Below are positions 17,342 to 26,276 of a DNA stretch of 64,000 bases, piece by piece. The DNA is from DATAZK01 sp965199805 (GTDB lineage: Bacteria; Actinomycetota; Actinomycetes; Frankiales; Frankiaceae). Position 1 is the first letter of the stretch; every line of letters begins with the position of its first letter. The position numbers and the translations under genes were made by a program. The stretch covers positions 1,550,001-1,614,000 of the forward strand of contig CBDATO010000001.1 in NCBI GenBank assembly GCA_965199805.1, in the 5' to 3' direction. The notes below the pieces were generated by a model. The model did not search any database, was not told the DNA's origin, and worked only from the letters and a program-made list of their open reading frames with translations.

Positions 17342-18156
17342 TGCTCGATCGCCAGGAGCTCATCCTCTCGACCGGCACCGTGGGGAACCCGGCGCTGCCC
17401 GACCTCGTCGCCGCGGCCACGGCCGGTGGTTATGCGTCGGTCGCGGTGTGGCCGATGGACTACCTGCGCTGGCGCGGCGAAGGCATCTCCGACGCCGCCG
17501 CCCGTACGCAGTTCGACGCCGCCGGACTCAAGGTCGCCCAGCTGGACTGCCTGCTGCTCTGGACCCACGGCGGGTCGGAGCGGGCGCGGGCGGAGGAGGC
17601 CGATGTCTTCTCGGTCGCCGAGACGCTGGGCGCTCCGCTGGTCAGCCTGCTCGCCCCCACCGACCGCCGGTGCTCGGTCGACCGGCTGGCCGAGCTGATG
17701 GCCGGCGTCTGCGACCGGGGACGCGAGCGCGGCTTCGCGGTCGCCCTCGAGATCTCGCCGTGGAAGCACATCCTCGACCTGCCGACCGCGGTGCAGCTGA
17801 TCGAGCAGGTCGGACGCGACAACGCCGGCCTGGTGCTCGACAGCTGGCACATGTACCGCGGGGCGACCGGCGCCGACGTGGTGGCCGCGGTGCCGACCGC
17901 GTACGTCAGCGCGATCCAGGTCAGCGACGCTCCCCGCGCCAAGCAGGACGACCTGGTCGCCGAGACGATGGGCGCTCGGCTGCTGCCCGGCCAGGGCAAC
18001 ATCGACCTGACCGGCTTCGTCCGCACCCTTCGTGACGCCGACGTGCAGGTGACGGTCGAGGTGCTGAGCGACGAGCTGCGCGCCGCCGGACCGGTCGAGG
18101 CGGCCCGGCGCTCGGCCGCCGCCACCCGCGCCCTGCTCGCTGACGCACTGGGCTGA
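17341..18156 (+). CDS. Sugar phosphate isomerase/epimerase-like TIM barrel
   Basis: A 271-residue AP-endonuclease-2-like barrel. Metal-ligand type residues appear in VALEISPW (Glu), LVLDSWHMYRG (Asp-x-x-His) and VTVEVLSDEL (Glu). The ATG overlaps the upstream TGA by one base. It is a likely paralogue of the protein at 915-1664. Its position between an amidohydrolase and hydantoinase-type subunits suggests an isomerase in an uncharacterised ring- or keto-acid pathway rather than simple sugar use. Confidence 0.82.
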   Translation: MLDRQELILSTGTVGNPALPDLVAAATAGGYASVAVWPMDYLRWRGEGISDAAARTQFDAAGLKVAQLDCLLLWTHGGSERARAEEADVFSVAETLGAPLVSLLAPTDRRCSVDRLAELMAGVCDRGRERGFAVALEISPWKHILDLPTAVQLIEQVGRDNAGLVLDSWHMYRGATGADVVAAVPTAYVSAIQVSDAPRAKQDDLVAETMGARLLPGQGNIDLTGFVRTLRDADVQVTVEVLSDELRAAGPVEAARRSAAATRALLADALG

Positions 18157-18161
18157 GGGTC

Positions 18162-19841
18162 GTGCTCGACTCCGCCCGCGCGGTCACCGCGGAGGTGATG
18201 CGCAACGGGCTGCTTGTGGCGGTCGAGGAGGCGAGCCGGGTCGTCGTGCGCTCGGCCCACTCCACCTTCATCCAGGAGGGCGCCGACGCGTGTGCAGCGC
18301 TGCTCGACACCGCCGGTCAGCTCGTCGCGCAGTCGACGGCGACCAGCCTGATGCACAGCTCGAGCCTGCGGTGCAGCCTGCCGGGGATCCTCGCGACCTT
18401 CCCGCTGGAGCAGATGCGCCCCGGTGACGTCTTCGCGGTCAACGATCCGTACCTCGGCGGCATCCACGCCAACGACATCCTGGTGATGCGCCCGGTCTTC
18501 GCCGACGGGACGCCGCGCTTCTTCGCCTGCACCCTGATGCACGTCGCCGACCTGGGTGGTGCGGCGGCGGGCGGGCTGTCGTCGCTCGCCGCCGACACGT
18601 TCGCGGAGGGATTGGCCCTTCCCCCGGTGCGCCTGTACGCGGCCGGCGTGGCCAACGACGACGTCTGGCGCATCCTCGGCGCCAACAGCCGTACCCCGGC
18701 CAAGGTGCTCGGCGACGTGCACGCGCTGGTCGCGGGCACGTACGTGCTCGGCGTCAGCATCGAGGCGATGATGACCCGCTTCGGCTGCGCGGAGCTCGAG
18801 GCCTTCGTCGCCGAGCACCTCGACGCGACCGAGCGCCGCACCCGCGCCGAGCTCGCCCAGCTCGCTCCGGGCCGCTTCACCGGATCGTTCGTCATCGACG
18901 GCGACGGGGTGCGCGCCGGGCAGACGTACACGGTGGCGGTCACGGCCGACGTCGACGGCACGGGCGGCGTGACACTGGACTTCGCCGGCACGTCGGCACA
19001 GTCGCCGGGCGCCATCAACGCGAGCTTCTCGCAGACCATCTCCGGCGTCGTCTTCGCCGTGCGCTGCCTGATCGACCCGTCGATCCCGATGAACGAGGGC
19101 TGCTTCCGCCCGCTGACCATCGCGCTGCCGAAAGGCACGCTGGTCAACCCCTCCGCGCCGGCGGCCTGCGGCGGGCGGATCGTCACGGTCACCGCCGCGA
19201 TCGAAGCCGTCTTCGACGCGCTCAACTCCTCTCGGCCCGACCGTGCCGTCGCCCCCAGCGGCCTGGTGCACGTCTACACGCTGGGCGGCCGGCAGCCGGA
19301 CGGCAGCGGCTGGGTCACCCTGCTGTACGAGTTCGGCGGGATCGGCGCCCGGGCCGGCTCCGACGGACCCGACGCCAACGGCCCGTACTTCCTCGGCGGC
19401 CGCTCGGTGATCCCGCAGATCGAGCCGTTGGAGACGGCGTCTCCCCTGCTCGTGCACTCGGCGCGGCTACGCCCCGACTCGGGCGGGCCGGGCACCTGGC
19501 GCGGCGGCCTCGGCGCCGAGATGGACATCGAGCTACTCGCCGACGCCGTCCTCACCGTGCGCGGTGACCGGATGACCCTGCCGCCGCCCGGGCGCGCCGG
19601 CGGAGGCAGCGGCGAGCCGGGCTACAACCGCGTGCAGCGCGCGGACGGCGCGGTCGAGCAGCTCGCCGCCAAGCAGGTCAACGTGCCGCTCGCGGCCGGT
19701 GACCATTTCCTGCTCGGCACGTCCGGCGGCGGGGGCCTCGGTCCGCCGGCGGGGCGCGATCCGGCACGGCTCGACGACGACCTGCGGCAGGGCCGGGTCA
19801 CGGCAGCCGGGGCGGCCGCGTACCGGGACGGGGCGTCCTAG
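18162..19841 (+). CDS. hyuB: Hydantoinase B / oxoprolinase family subunit
   Basis: A 559-residue HyuB-type subunit. Its landmarks are FAVNDPYLGGIHANDILVMRPVF near residue 90, PKGTLVNPSAPAACGGR near 325 and a C-terminal PGTWRGGLGAEM. The family includes N-methylhydantoinase, 5-oxoprolinase and the large subunits of acetone and acetophenone carboxylases, which couple ATP hydrolysis to amide cleavage or ketone carboxylation. It starts with GTG and is followed without a gap by the A subunit and then a CoA ligase. Confidence 0.93.
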   Translation: MLDSARAVTAEVMRNGLLVAVEEASRVVVRSAHSTFIQEGADACAALLDTAGQLVAQSTATSLMHSSSLRCSLPGILATFPLEQMRPGDVFAVNDPYLGGIHANDILVMRPVFADGTPRFFACTLMHVADLGGAAAGGLSSLAADTFAEGLALPPVRLYAAGVANDDVWRILGANSRTPAKVLGDVHALVAGTYVLGVSIEAMMTRFGCAELEAFVAEHLDATERRTRAELAQLAPGRFTGSFVIDGDGVRAGQTYTVAVTADVDGTGGVTLDFAGTSAQSPGAINASFSQTISGVVFAVRCLIDPSIPMNEGCFRPLTIALPKGTLVNPSAPAACGGRIVTVTAAIEAVFDALNSSRPDRAVAPSGLVHVYTLGGRQPDGSGWVTLLYEFGGIGARAGSDGPDANGPYFLGGRSVIPQIEPLETASPLLVHSARLRPDSGGPGTWRGGLGAEMDIELLADAVLTVRGDRMTLPPPGRAGGGSGEPGYNRVQRADGAVEQLAAKQVNVPLAAGDHFLLGTSGGGGLGPPAGRDPARLDDDLRQGRVTAAGAAAYRDGAS

Positions 19842-21923
19842 ATGGCGACGATCGGTGTCGACGTCGGCGGCACGTTCACCGACGTGGTCGTCGACGCCGG
19901 TGACGGCACCACCTCCGTCGCCAAGGTGCTGACCACGCCCGACGACCCGCTGCGCGGGGTGCGCCGCGGGGTCGCCGATGCCCTCGCGACAGCCGGCATC
20001 GCGCCCGGTGAGGTCACCCGGCTGGTGCACGGCACGACGCTGGCGACGAACGTGATCCTCGAACGCCGCGGCGCCCGGGTCGCCTTCGTGACCACGGAGG
20101 GCTTCGGTGACCTCTTCCGGCTCGGGCGCGACGCCCGCGTCGAGGACGACCGCTACGACCTGCTCTTCGAGCCGCTCCGCCCGCCGCTCGAGCACGCGCT
20201 CACCTTCGAGGCCCCGGAGCGGATGCGTGCCGACGGCACCGCTCTGCGGGTGCTCGAGCCGGCCGCGGCCGCCGGGCTGGCCCGCCGCGTGGCGCTCACC
20301 CGGCCGGACGCCGTCGCGGTCTGCTTCCTGCACTGCTGGGCCAACCCGGCGCACGAGCAGCTCATGGCCGCTGCGCTGCGCGCCGAGCTGCCGGACGGCT
20401 ACGTCGCGGTGTCGTCCGAGGTGTGGCCGGAGCTGCGGGAGAACGAGCGCGGCATGACCACGCTGCTGAGCGCGTACGTCGGGCCGATCATGTCGCGTTA
20501 TCTGCGCGCGCTCGGCGAGTTGCTGGCGCAGGACGGCCTGCGCTGCCCGGTGTACGTCATGGACTCGGCGGGCGGAGTGCTGTCGGCGGAGCGGGCGGCG
20601 CAGCGGCCGATCGTCACCATCGAGTCCGGCGGCGCGGCGGGGGTGACCGCCGCCGCCCAGGTGGGGGCCGCGTACGAGGTGGACCGGCTGCTGTCGTTCG
20701 ACATGGGCGGCACGACCGCGAAGGCCGCGTTCATGGTCGGCGGCCGGCCGCGCGTCACCCACCACTTCGAGATCAGCGGCAAGGGCAGCTTCGGCGTCAC
20801 CCGCAGCGGGTCGGGACTGCCGGTGAAGACGCCGGTGGTCGACATGGCCGAGGTGGGCGCGGGCGGCGGGAGCATCGCCTGGGTCGACGGCACCGGGGTG
20901 CTGCGGGTCGGCCCGCACTCCGCGGGCGCCCATCCCGGCCCCGCCTGCTACGGCCGCGGCGGCGCGCGACCCACCGTCACCGACGCCAACCTGGTGCTCG
21001 GCTACCTCGACCCGGCCGGCCTCGCCGACGGGGTGACGCTGGACGTCTCCGCCGCGCACAAGGCCTTGCACGAGCAGGTCGTGCTGCCGCTGGGGATGGC
21101 CGACGTGGTCGAGGCCGCGCGGGCCGTGCACGACATCGCGGTGGCCACGATGGCCTCCGCGATTCGGGTGGTCACGGTGCAGCGGGGCGAGGATCCGCGC
21201 GACGCCACGATGGTCGCCTTCGGCGGCGCCGGGCCGATGTTCGCCGTGCGCCTCGCCGAGGTGTTCGGCATCGCGCACGTGATCGTGCCGGCAGCCGCAG
21301 GAGTCGGGTCGGCGGCCGGGCTGCTCGTGGCCGACCTGTCGGTCGAGCGGTCGCGTACCAAGGTGTTGCCGGCCGCGACCGGCAGCGAGCCGGAGGTCGC
21401 CGCCATCGTCGCCGCGTTGCGTACCGACGTGATCGAGGAGCTCGGCCAGGACCCGGCGGGCGTGCAGGTGCAGGTCGGCGTCGACCTGCGCTACCGCGGC
21501 CAGGCCCATCAGCTGACCGTCGACGCCATGGCGGACGAGCTCACCGAGCCCGGCTTCGGCGCCCTGCTCGCCCGCTTCCGCGAGGTCTACCAGCGCGAGT
21601 ACGGGGTCGCGCAGGACGGGCCCGCCGAGCTCGTCACCTACCGGGTACGCGCGACCTCTCCCTTTCCCGCCACTGCCCCACGACCCGCTGCATCCCCGTC
21701 TCGCGTCACGCCACCGCCGAGCGGTTCGCGCACGGCGACCTTCGCGGCCGGCGACGGCGGGATGCCGGTCGCCGTGCACCGCTCCGGCGACCTGCCCGCG
21801 GGCGCAGAGCTTCGCGGGCCCGCCTTCGTCGACGGCCCGGAGTCGACCACGCTGGTGCCGCCCGGTTACGACCTCTCCGTCGACGCGGTGCGCAACCTGC
21901 ACCTGCGTCCGGTGACGTCGTGA
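19842..21923 (+). CDS. hyuA: Hydantoinase A / oxoprolinase family subunit
   Basis: A 693-residue ASKHA-fold subunit beginning ATIGVDVGGTFTDVVV, the ATP-phosphate loop. It has a second phosphate motif SFDMGGTTAKAAF near residue 285 and GGAGPMFAVRLAEVFG near 460. It pairs with the directly upstream B subunit to form an ATP-dependent enzyme. Followed by a CoA ligase with a 4-base GTGA overlap, an acetophenone carboxylase-like role is possible; hydantoin or oxoproline cleavage is the alternative. Confidence 0.94.
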   Translation: MATIGVDVGGTFTDVVVDAGDGTTSVAKVLTTPDDPLRGVRRGVADALATAGIAPGEVTRLVHGTTLATNVILERRGARVAFVTTEGFGDLFRLGRDARVEDDRYDLLFEPLRPPLEHALTFEAPERMRADGTALRVLEPAAAAGLARRVALTRPDAVAVCFLHCWANPAHEQLMAAALRAELPDGYVAVSSEVWPELRENERGMTTLLSAYVGPIMSRYLRALGELLAQDGLRCPVYVMDSAGGVLSAERAAQRPIVTIESGGAAGVTAAAQVGAAYEVDRLLSFDMGGTTAKAAFMVGGRPRVTHHFEISGKGSFGVTRSGSGLPVKTPVVDMAEVGAGGGSIAWVDGTGVLRVGPHSAGAHPGPACYGRGGARPTVTDANLVLGYLDPAGLADGVTLDVSAAHKALHEQVVLPLGMADVVEAARAVHDIAVATMASAIRVVTVQRGEDPRDATMVAFGGAGPMFAVRLAEVFGIAHVIVPAAAGVGSAAGLLVADLSVERSRTKVLPAATGSEPEVAAIVAALRTDVIEELGQDPAGVQVQVGVDLRYRGQAHQLTVDAMADELTEPGFGALLARFREVYQREYGVAQDGPAELVTYRVRATSPFPATAPRPAASPSRVTPPPSGSRTATFAAGDGGMPVAVHRSGDLPAGAELRGPAFVDGPESTTLVPPGYDLSVDAVRNLHLRPVTS

Positions 21924-23365
21924 CCAGCGTCTGGGGGCAGCTCGACTCCTGCGCCGCCGTGCGCGGTGACCGCCCGGCGCTGTTCGACGAGTCCGGACGC
22001 ACCTTGACCTTCGCGGAGCTGGTGGCCGCCGCGGAACGGGTCGCCGCCGGTCTGTACGCCACGGGTATCGGCGCGGGCAGCCGGGTCACCTGGCAGCTGC
22101 CCACCCGGATCGACACCGTGATCCTGATGTTGGCGCTGTGCCGGCTGGGCGCCGTGCAGAACCCGGTGATCCATTCGTACGGCCGCCGCGAGGTCGACTT
22201 CGTCCTCGGGCAGACCCGCGCCGAGCTCGTCGTCAAGGACGGTGACGCCCTGCCGGAAGGGGATCCGGCGACGCTCCCGCCCGCGCCGACCGACGGCGAG
22301 AGCGTGCGCTGGATCTTCTACACCTCGGGCACGTCGGCCGACCCCAAGGGCGTGCGGCACACCGACGCCAGCATCATCGCCGCCGGTCACGCCCTCGTCG
22401 ACTGCCACGAGCTGACGCCGGGCGACGTCGGCTCCATCGCCTTCCCGATCGCGCACGCCGGTGGCCCGCAGTACCTGGCCTCGATGCTGGAGGCCGGCTT
22501 CCCGGCGCTGCTCGTCGAGCGCTTCGTCCCCGCCACGACGTTCGCGACCATGCGTGAGTACGGCGTCTCCATCGTCGGCGGCGGCACCGCGTTCTACCAG
22601 GCCGTGCTCGACGCCCAGCGCGCGTCACCCGGCACCCCGCTGCTGCCCCGGCTGCGCATCCTCACCGGCGGCGGCACGGCGAAGCCGGCCCAGCTGTACT
22701 ACGACGTGCTGCGCGAGGTCGGGCGGCCGATCCTGCACGGGCTCGGCATGACTGAGTCACCCTGCATCACCATGGGGGCGCTGCGCGACACCGACGAGCA
22801 GCGCGCCCACACCGAGGGTGTACCGGTGCCGGGCATGGCCGTGCGCATCGTCGACGGCGAGATCCAGATCAAGGGCACGGTGCGCGCCGTCGGCTACGTC
22901 GACCCGGCACTGAACGCCGCGCTGCTGACGGACGACGGCTGGATGCGTACCGGCGACATCGGCCGCTTCCGCGACGACGGTCACCTCGTCATCACCGGCC
23001 GCAAGAAGGACGTCATCATCCGCAAGGGCGAGACCATCTCGGCGCGGGAGCTGGAGGAGTTGCTGCTGCACATCCCGGCCGTTCGTGACGTCGCGGTGAT
23101 CGGCCTGCCCGACACGGTGCGGGGTGAGCTGGTGTGCGCGGTGGTCGAGGTCGCGGCCGGTCAGGAAGCGCCGACGCTGGCCGACGTCACCGTCCACCTG
23201 CGCGCCGCCGGCATCTCGGTGCACAAGCTGCCGGAGCGGCTCGAGGTCGTCGACGCCCTGCCGCGCAACGCCTCGGCCAAGGTGGTCAAAGCTGCTTTGC
23301 GGGAGCGGTTCGCCACCGTCGCGCCGCCCACAACCGGGCCAGCACGTAGATCCCGAACGCGATGA
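21920..23365 (+). CDS. AMP-dependent acyl-CoA synthetase/ligase
   Basis: A 481-residue ANL enzyme. Motifs are FYTSGTSADPKGVRH (P-loop, with a slightly unusual SADPKG), GLGMTESP, TGDIGRFRDDGHLVITGRKKDVI and the C-terminal lysine region LPRNASAKVVKAAL. The GTG start overlaps the hyuA stop, so it is translationally coupled to the ATP-dependent HyuBA pair and probably activates their product. The last 80 bases overlap the converging zinc permease gene. Confidence 0.92.
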   Translation: MTSVWGQLDSCAAVRGDRPALFDESGRTLTFAELVAAAERVAAGLYATGIGAGSRVTWQLPTRIDTVILMLALCRLGAVQNPVIHSYGRREVDFVLGQTRAELVVKDGDALPEGDPATLPPAPTDGESVRWIFYTSGTSADPKGVRHTDASIIAAGHALVDCHELTPGDVGSIAFPIAHAGGPQYLASMLEAGFPALLVERFVPATTFATMREYGVSIVGGGTAFYQAVLDAQRASPGTPLLPRLRILTGGGTAKPAQLYYDVLREVGRPILHGLGMTESPCITMGALRDTDEQRAHTEGVPVPGMAVRIVDGEIQIKGTVRAVGYVDPALNAALLTDDGWMRTGDIGRFRDDGHLVITGRKKDVIIRKGETISARELEELLLHIPAVRDVAVIGLPDTVRGELVCAVVEVAAGQEAPTLADVTVHLRAAGISVHKLPERLEVVDALPRNASAKVVKAALRERFATVAPPTTGPARRSRTR

Positions 23366-24125
23366 ACGTGATGAACGCGCTGGCCCGCACGCTCGGGAAG
23401 TACACGATGTTGACGACCAGCCCGCCGTCCGCGGCGATCAGCGCGAAGAGGGTCGACAGGGCCACGACGACGCCGGTACGCGCCGACAGCCGCTGCGCTG
23501 CGGCGGCCGGGGTGATGACCAGGCTGAGCACGAGGACGGTGCCGACCACCTGCGCCGCCTCCGTCACCGTCACGCACAGCAGGTAGAGGAAGAGCACGCC
23601 CACGAGGCGCGTACGCACCCCGCGGGCCTGGGCGACGTCGGGGTCGACACTGGCGAAGATCAGCGGCCGGTAGAGCACGGCCATGACGGCCAGCACGACC
23701 ACCGCCACCCCGATCAGCAGCTGGATCTGACCGGTGCTGACGCCGGTGATCTGTCCGACCAGGATGTTCAGCGCGGCGCTCGAGAAGCCCGTGTAGAAGT
23801 GCAGCAGGTAGAAGCCGAGGCCGAGTCCGAAGGCGAGCACGACCCCGATCGAGGAGTCGCGCTCCCGTTCTCGGACGGCGAGCAGCCCGAAGGCGGTCGC
23901 GACCACCAGCGAGCCGACCAGCGCCCCGGCCACCGCGTCGCTCGCGATGAGCAGGCCGGCCGCGGCGCCGGTCAGGGACAGCTCCGCCGCCCCGTGCACG
24001 GCGAAGGACATGCCGCGCGAGATCACGAACGGCCCGACGACCCCGCTGATGATCGAGACCAGCGTGGCCGCGATCAGGGCGTTCTGCGCGAACGGCAGGC
24101 TGAGGTACTCCCAGTGCGCGGTCAC
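23286..24125 (-). CDS. znuB: Zinc/metal ABC transporter permease
   Basis: A 279-residue integral membrane protein of the ABC-3 family with about eight hydrophobic helices. The conserved block RGMSFAVHGAAELSLTGAAAG near residue 40 is typical of ZnuB-like permeases. It overlaps the ATPase gene by 4 bases. With ZnuC and ZnuA it would import Zn2+ (or Mn2+) across the membrane. The adjacent Fur-family gene and twin operator support zinc control. Confidence 0.93.
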   Translation of the reverse strand: MTAHWEYLSLPFAQNALIAATLVSIISGVVGPFVISRGMSFAVHGAAELSLTGAAAGLLIASDAVAGALVGSLVVATAFGLLAVRERERDSSIGVVLAFGLGLGFYLLHFYTGFSSAALNILVGQITGVSTGQIQLLIGVAVVVLAVMAVLYRPLIFASVDPDVAQARGVRTRLVGVLFLYLLCVTVTEAAQVVGTVLVLSLVITPAAAAQRLSARTGVVVALSTLFALIAADGGLVVNIVYFPSVRASAFITFIAFGIYVLARLWAARRWRTAPAKQL

Positions 24126-24904
24126 AGGTGGTGCCCGGCGTCGGGGGCGCCGACGACCACGATCCGCCCGCCGAGGTGCAGCACGTCGACCGGAGTGCGG
24201 TAGAGCTGGGTGAGCCGCTCCGTGGTCATCACCTCGTCGGGTGTGCCGATCGCCCAGCGTCCCTCGACCAGGTAGAGCACGCGGTCGACCAGTGGCAGCA
24301 CCGGGTTCACCTCGTGCGTGACGAACAGGACGGCGGTGTCGTGCTCACGCCGGCGCCGGTCGACCAGGTCGGTGATCTCGCCCTGGTGCGCGAGGTCGAG
24401 GGAGAGCAGGGGCTCGTCGCAGAGCAGCACCTGCGGGTCACCGAGCAGCGCCTGGGCCATCCGCAGCCGCTGCTGCTCGCCGCCGGACAGCAGCCCGATC
24501 GGCCGGTTCGCGTACTGCAGGGCTCCGACGTCGTCCAGCGCCGCGTTGATACGCGCGTGGCGGGCCCGGGACGGGAGCGGCAGGCCCCAGCGGTGACCGT
24601 CGAGCCCCAGGCCGACGAGGTCACGGCCGCGCAGCGGTACGTCACGGTCGAAGCCCTTCTGCTGCGGCACGTAGCCGACGAGCGGGCTCCCCCGGCTGGG
24701 GGTGCGGCCGGCCACCTCGACGGTGCCGGCCGTCAGGTTCTGCAGGCCGAGCAGGACCTTGAGCAGCGTGGTCTTGCCGGAGCCGTTCGGCCCGAGCACG
24801 GCGATGAACTCGCCGGCTTCGACGTCGAGATCGACGTCGCTCCACAGCGTGCGGGCGCCGAACCGGAGTTCGGCGCCGCGCAAGCGTACGGCAGGCACGG
24901 GCAC
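24122..24904 (-). CDS. znuC: Zinc/metal ABC transporter ATP-binding protein
   Basis: A 260-residue ABC ATPase. Walker A is GPNGSGKTT near residue 38, the Q-loop is PQQKGF, the signature is LSGGEQQR near 140, Walker B is LLCDEP and the switch histidine lies in VTHE. It powers metal import through the adjacent permease. It overlaps both neighbours, by 4 bases with the permease and 1 with the binding-protein gene. Confidence 0.95.
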   Translation of the reverse strand: MPVPAVRLRGAELRFGARTLWSDVDLDVEAGEFIAVLGPNGSGKTTLLKVLLGLQNLTAGTVEVAGRTPSRGSPLVGYVPQQKGFDRDVPLRGRDLVGLGLDGHRWGLPLPSRARHARINAALDDVGALQYANRPIGLLSGGEQQRLRMAQALLGDPQVLLCDEPLLSLDLAHQGEITDLVDRRRREHDTAVLFVTHEVNPVLPLVDRVLYLVEGRWAIGTPDEVMTTERLTQLYRTPVDVLHLGGRIVVVGAPDAGHHL

Positions 24905-25803
24905 TACGCGCCGCCGAGCGCGGTGAGCAGCGCCTCGGCCTGGGCGTTCTGCCAGGTCTGGAAGTCGCGCTCACCCTTCGGCAGCGTCTCCGCGACCCCG
25001 ACGACCGGCACCCCGGCCGCCTCGGCGGTGTCCTTCAACGCCCGGGTCTGCTCGTCGGCGACCTGGCTGTTGTAGAGCAGCACCTTCACCTGGTGCTCCT
25101 TGAGGTCGCGGGTGAATGCCGCCGCGTCCTGGGGCGACGGGTCGGTGTCGTCCTCGACCGCACGGGAGAACGCCGCCGGGGTGCCGAGGTGCAGGCCCGC
25201 CGCGTCGACCAGGTAGCCCGCGACCCGCTCGGTGTACGCGACGGCCTGACCCGCGTACTTCTGCTTGATCGTCGCGATGGTGCGCTCGTACGGCGCGTAG
25301 CCTTCGAGGAAGGTCGCCAGGTTCTGCTCGAACGCCTTCGCGTGTGCGGGGTCGGCCTTGCCGAACGCGCCGGCGAACGCCTTGGCGGCCGTGGTGACGT
25401 ACGTCGGCGAGTACCAGAGGTGCGGGTTGACGTCGCTGCCGGACACCTTCGCGAGCTCCTCGACGTTGATGACGGTCTTGTCGCCGCCCGCGGCCGACAG
25501 CAGCTTGTCCATGAAGTCGTCGTAGCCGGCGCCGTTCTCGATCACGATCTGCGCCTTCGCCAACCGGGCGGCGTCGGACGGGTTGCTCTCGAACTCGTGC
25601 GGGTCGGCATCCGGGTCGTCGATCACCGAGGTGACGTCCACGTACGAGCCGCCGACCTGCCGTGCGATGTCACCCCAGACATTCTCCCCGGCGACGACCG
25701 TGAGCTTGCCGTCGGTCGGAGCCGAGGTGTCGCCGGACCCGCACGCGGTGAGGCCCCCCAGCATCAGCACCACGGACACCCCGAACGCCGCCGACCGCTT
25801 CAT
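24904..25803 (-). CDS. znuA: Zinc/metal ABC transporter substrate-binding lipoprotein
   Basis: A 299-residue cluster 9 binding protein with an N-terminal lipoprotein signal (lipobox LTAC, Cys21), so it is anchored outside the membrane. Metal-ligand candidates are the histidines in ADPHEFE and VNPHLWYSP and the acidic residue in AYTERVAGYL. It lacks the long His-rich loop of many ZnuA proteins. It is the first gene of the znuACB operon, 21 bases downstream of the nearer operator half. Confidence 0.95.
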   Translation of the reverse strand: MKRSAAFGVSVVLMLGGLTACGSGDTSAPTDGKLTVVAGENVWGDIARQVGGSYVDVTSVIDDPDADPHEFESNPSDAARLAKAQIVIENGAGYDDFMDKLLSAAGGDKTVINVEELAKVSGSDVNPHLWYSPTYVTTAAKAFAGAFGKADPAHAKAFEQNLATFLEGYAPYERTIATIKQKYAGQAVAYTERVAGYLVDAAGLHLGTPAAFSRAVEDDTDPSPQDAAAFTRDLKEHQVKVLLYNSQVADEQTRALKDTAEAAGVPVVGVAETLPKGERDFQTWQNAQAEALLTALGGA

Positions 25804-25821
25804 CGTTCACCACACCCTTGT

Positions 25822-25860
25822 TTGGAACCGTTTCCAACAAGCTATCCGGGAACCGTTTCC
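25822..25860. promoter_or_regulatory. Twin putative Zur operators between zur and znuA
   Basis: Two identical GGAACCGTTTCC elements start exactly 25 bases apart (25824-25835 and 25849-25860). The first is extended to TTGGAA-CCGT-TTCCAA, an inverted repeat. They lie in the 70-base gap between the regulator stop and the znuA start, so Fur-family binding here would repress znuA. The sequence differs from the usual actinobacterial TGAAAATCATTTTCA-type Zur box. Confidence 0.6.
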
Positions 25861-25873
25861 GTTACAACCGGGG

Positions 25874-26272
25874 TCAGGCAGCCGCGTCGCATTCCGGGCA
25901 CAGCCCGATCACCTCGACGGTGTGGCTGACCGGCGTGAAGCCGTGCGCCCGCGCCACCTCATCCGCCCACTTCTCGACCTCCGGACCCTCGATCTCCACG
26001 GTGCGGGCGCACTCGCGGCAGATCAGGTGGTGGTGATGGTCCTGGGTCGCGCAACGGCGGAAAAGGGTCTCACCGGCCTCTGTACGTACCGAGTCGACCT
26101 CGCCGGCTTCGGCCATCGCGCCGAGCTGGTTGTAGACCGTGGTCAGCCCGACGTTCTCCCCGCGGCTGCGCAGGTCGGCGAACAGGTCCTGCGCGCTGCG
26201 GAAGCCGGACGACTCGGCGAGCAGGGCCGACACCGCGCGCTTCTGCCGCGTCGAGCGCACTCCAGACGTCAT
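25874..26272 (-). CDS. zur: Fur family metalloregulator, probably Zur
   Basis: A 132-residue repressor with the N-terminal winged helix (STRQKRAVSALLAES...SAQDLFADLRSRGENVGLTTVYNQL). The metal domain has DHHHHLICRECARTVEIEG and a C-terminal CPEC, the two CxxC pairs of the structural zinc site. Linkage to znuACB argues for zinc sensing. I choose the ATG at 26272; an upstream extension overlapping the aminotransferase gene is not family-like. It is codirectional with znuA. Confidence 0.9.
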   Translation of the reverse strand: MTSGVRSTRQKRAVSALLAESSGFRSAQDLFADLRSRGENVGLTTVYNQLGAMAEAGEVDSVRTEAGETLFRRCATQDHHHHLICRECARTVEIEGPEVEKWADEVARAHGFTPVSHTVEVIGLCPECDAAA

Positions 26273-26276
26273 GCGC

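Noticed and set aside
19533..21902. 789-codon frame on the minus strand
   Set aside because: It lies wholly opposite the hyuA gene, has a low-complexity His/Arg/Gly composition and no domain pattern.
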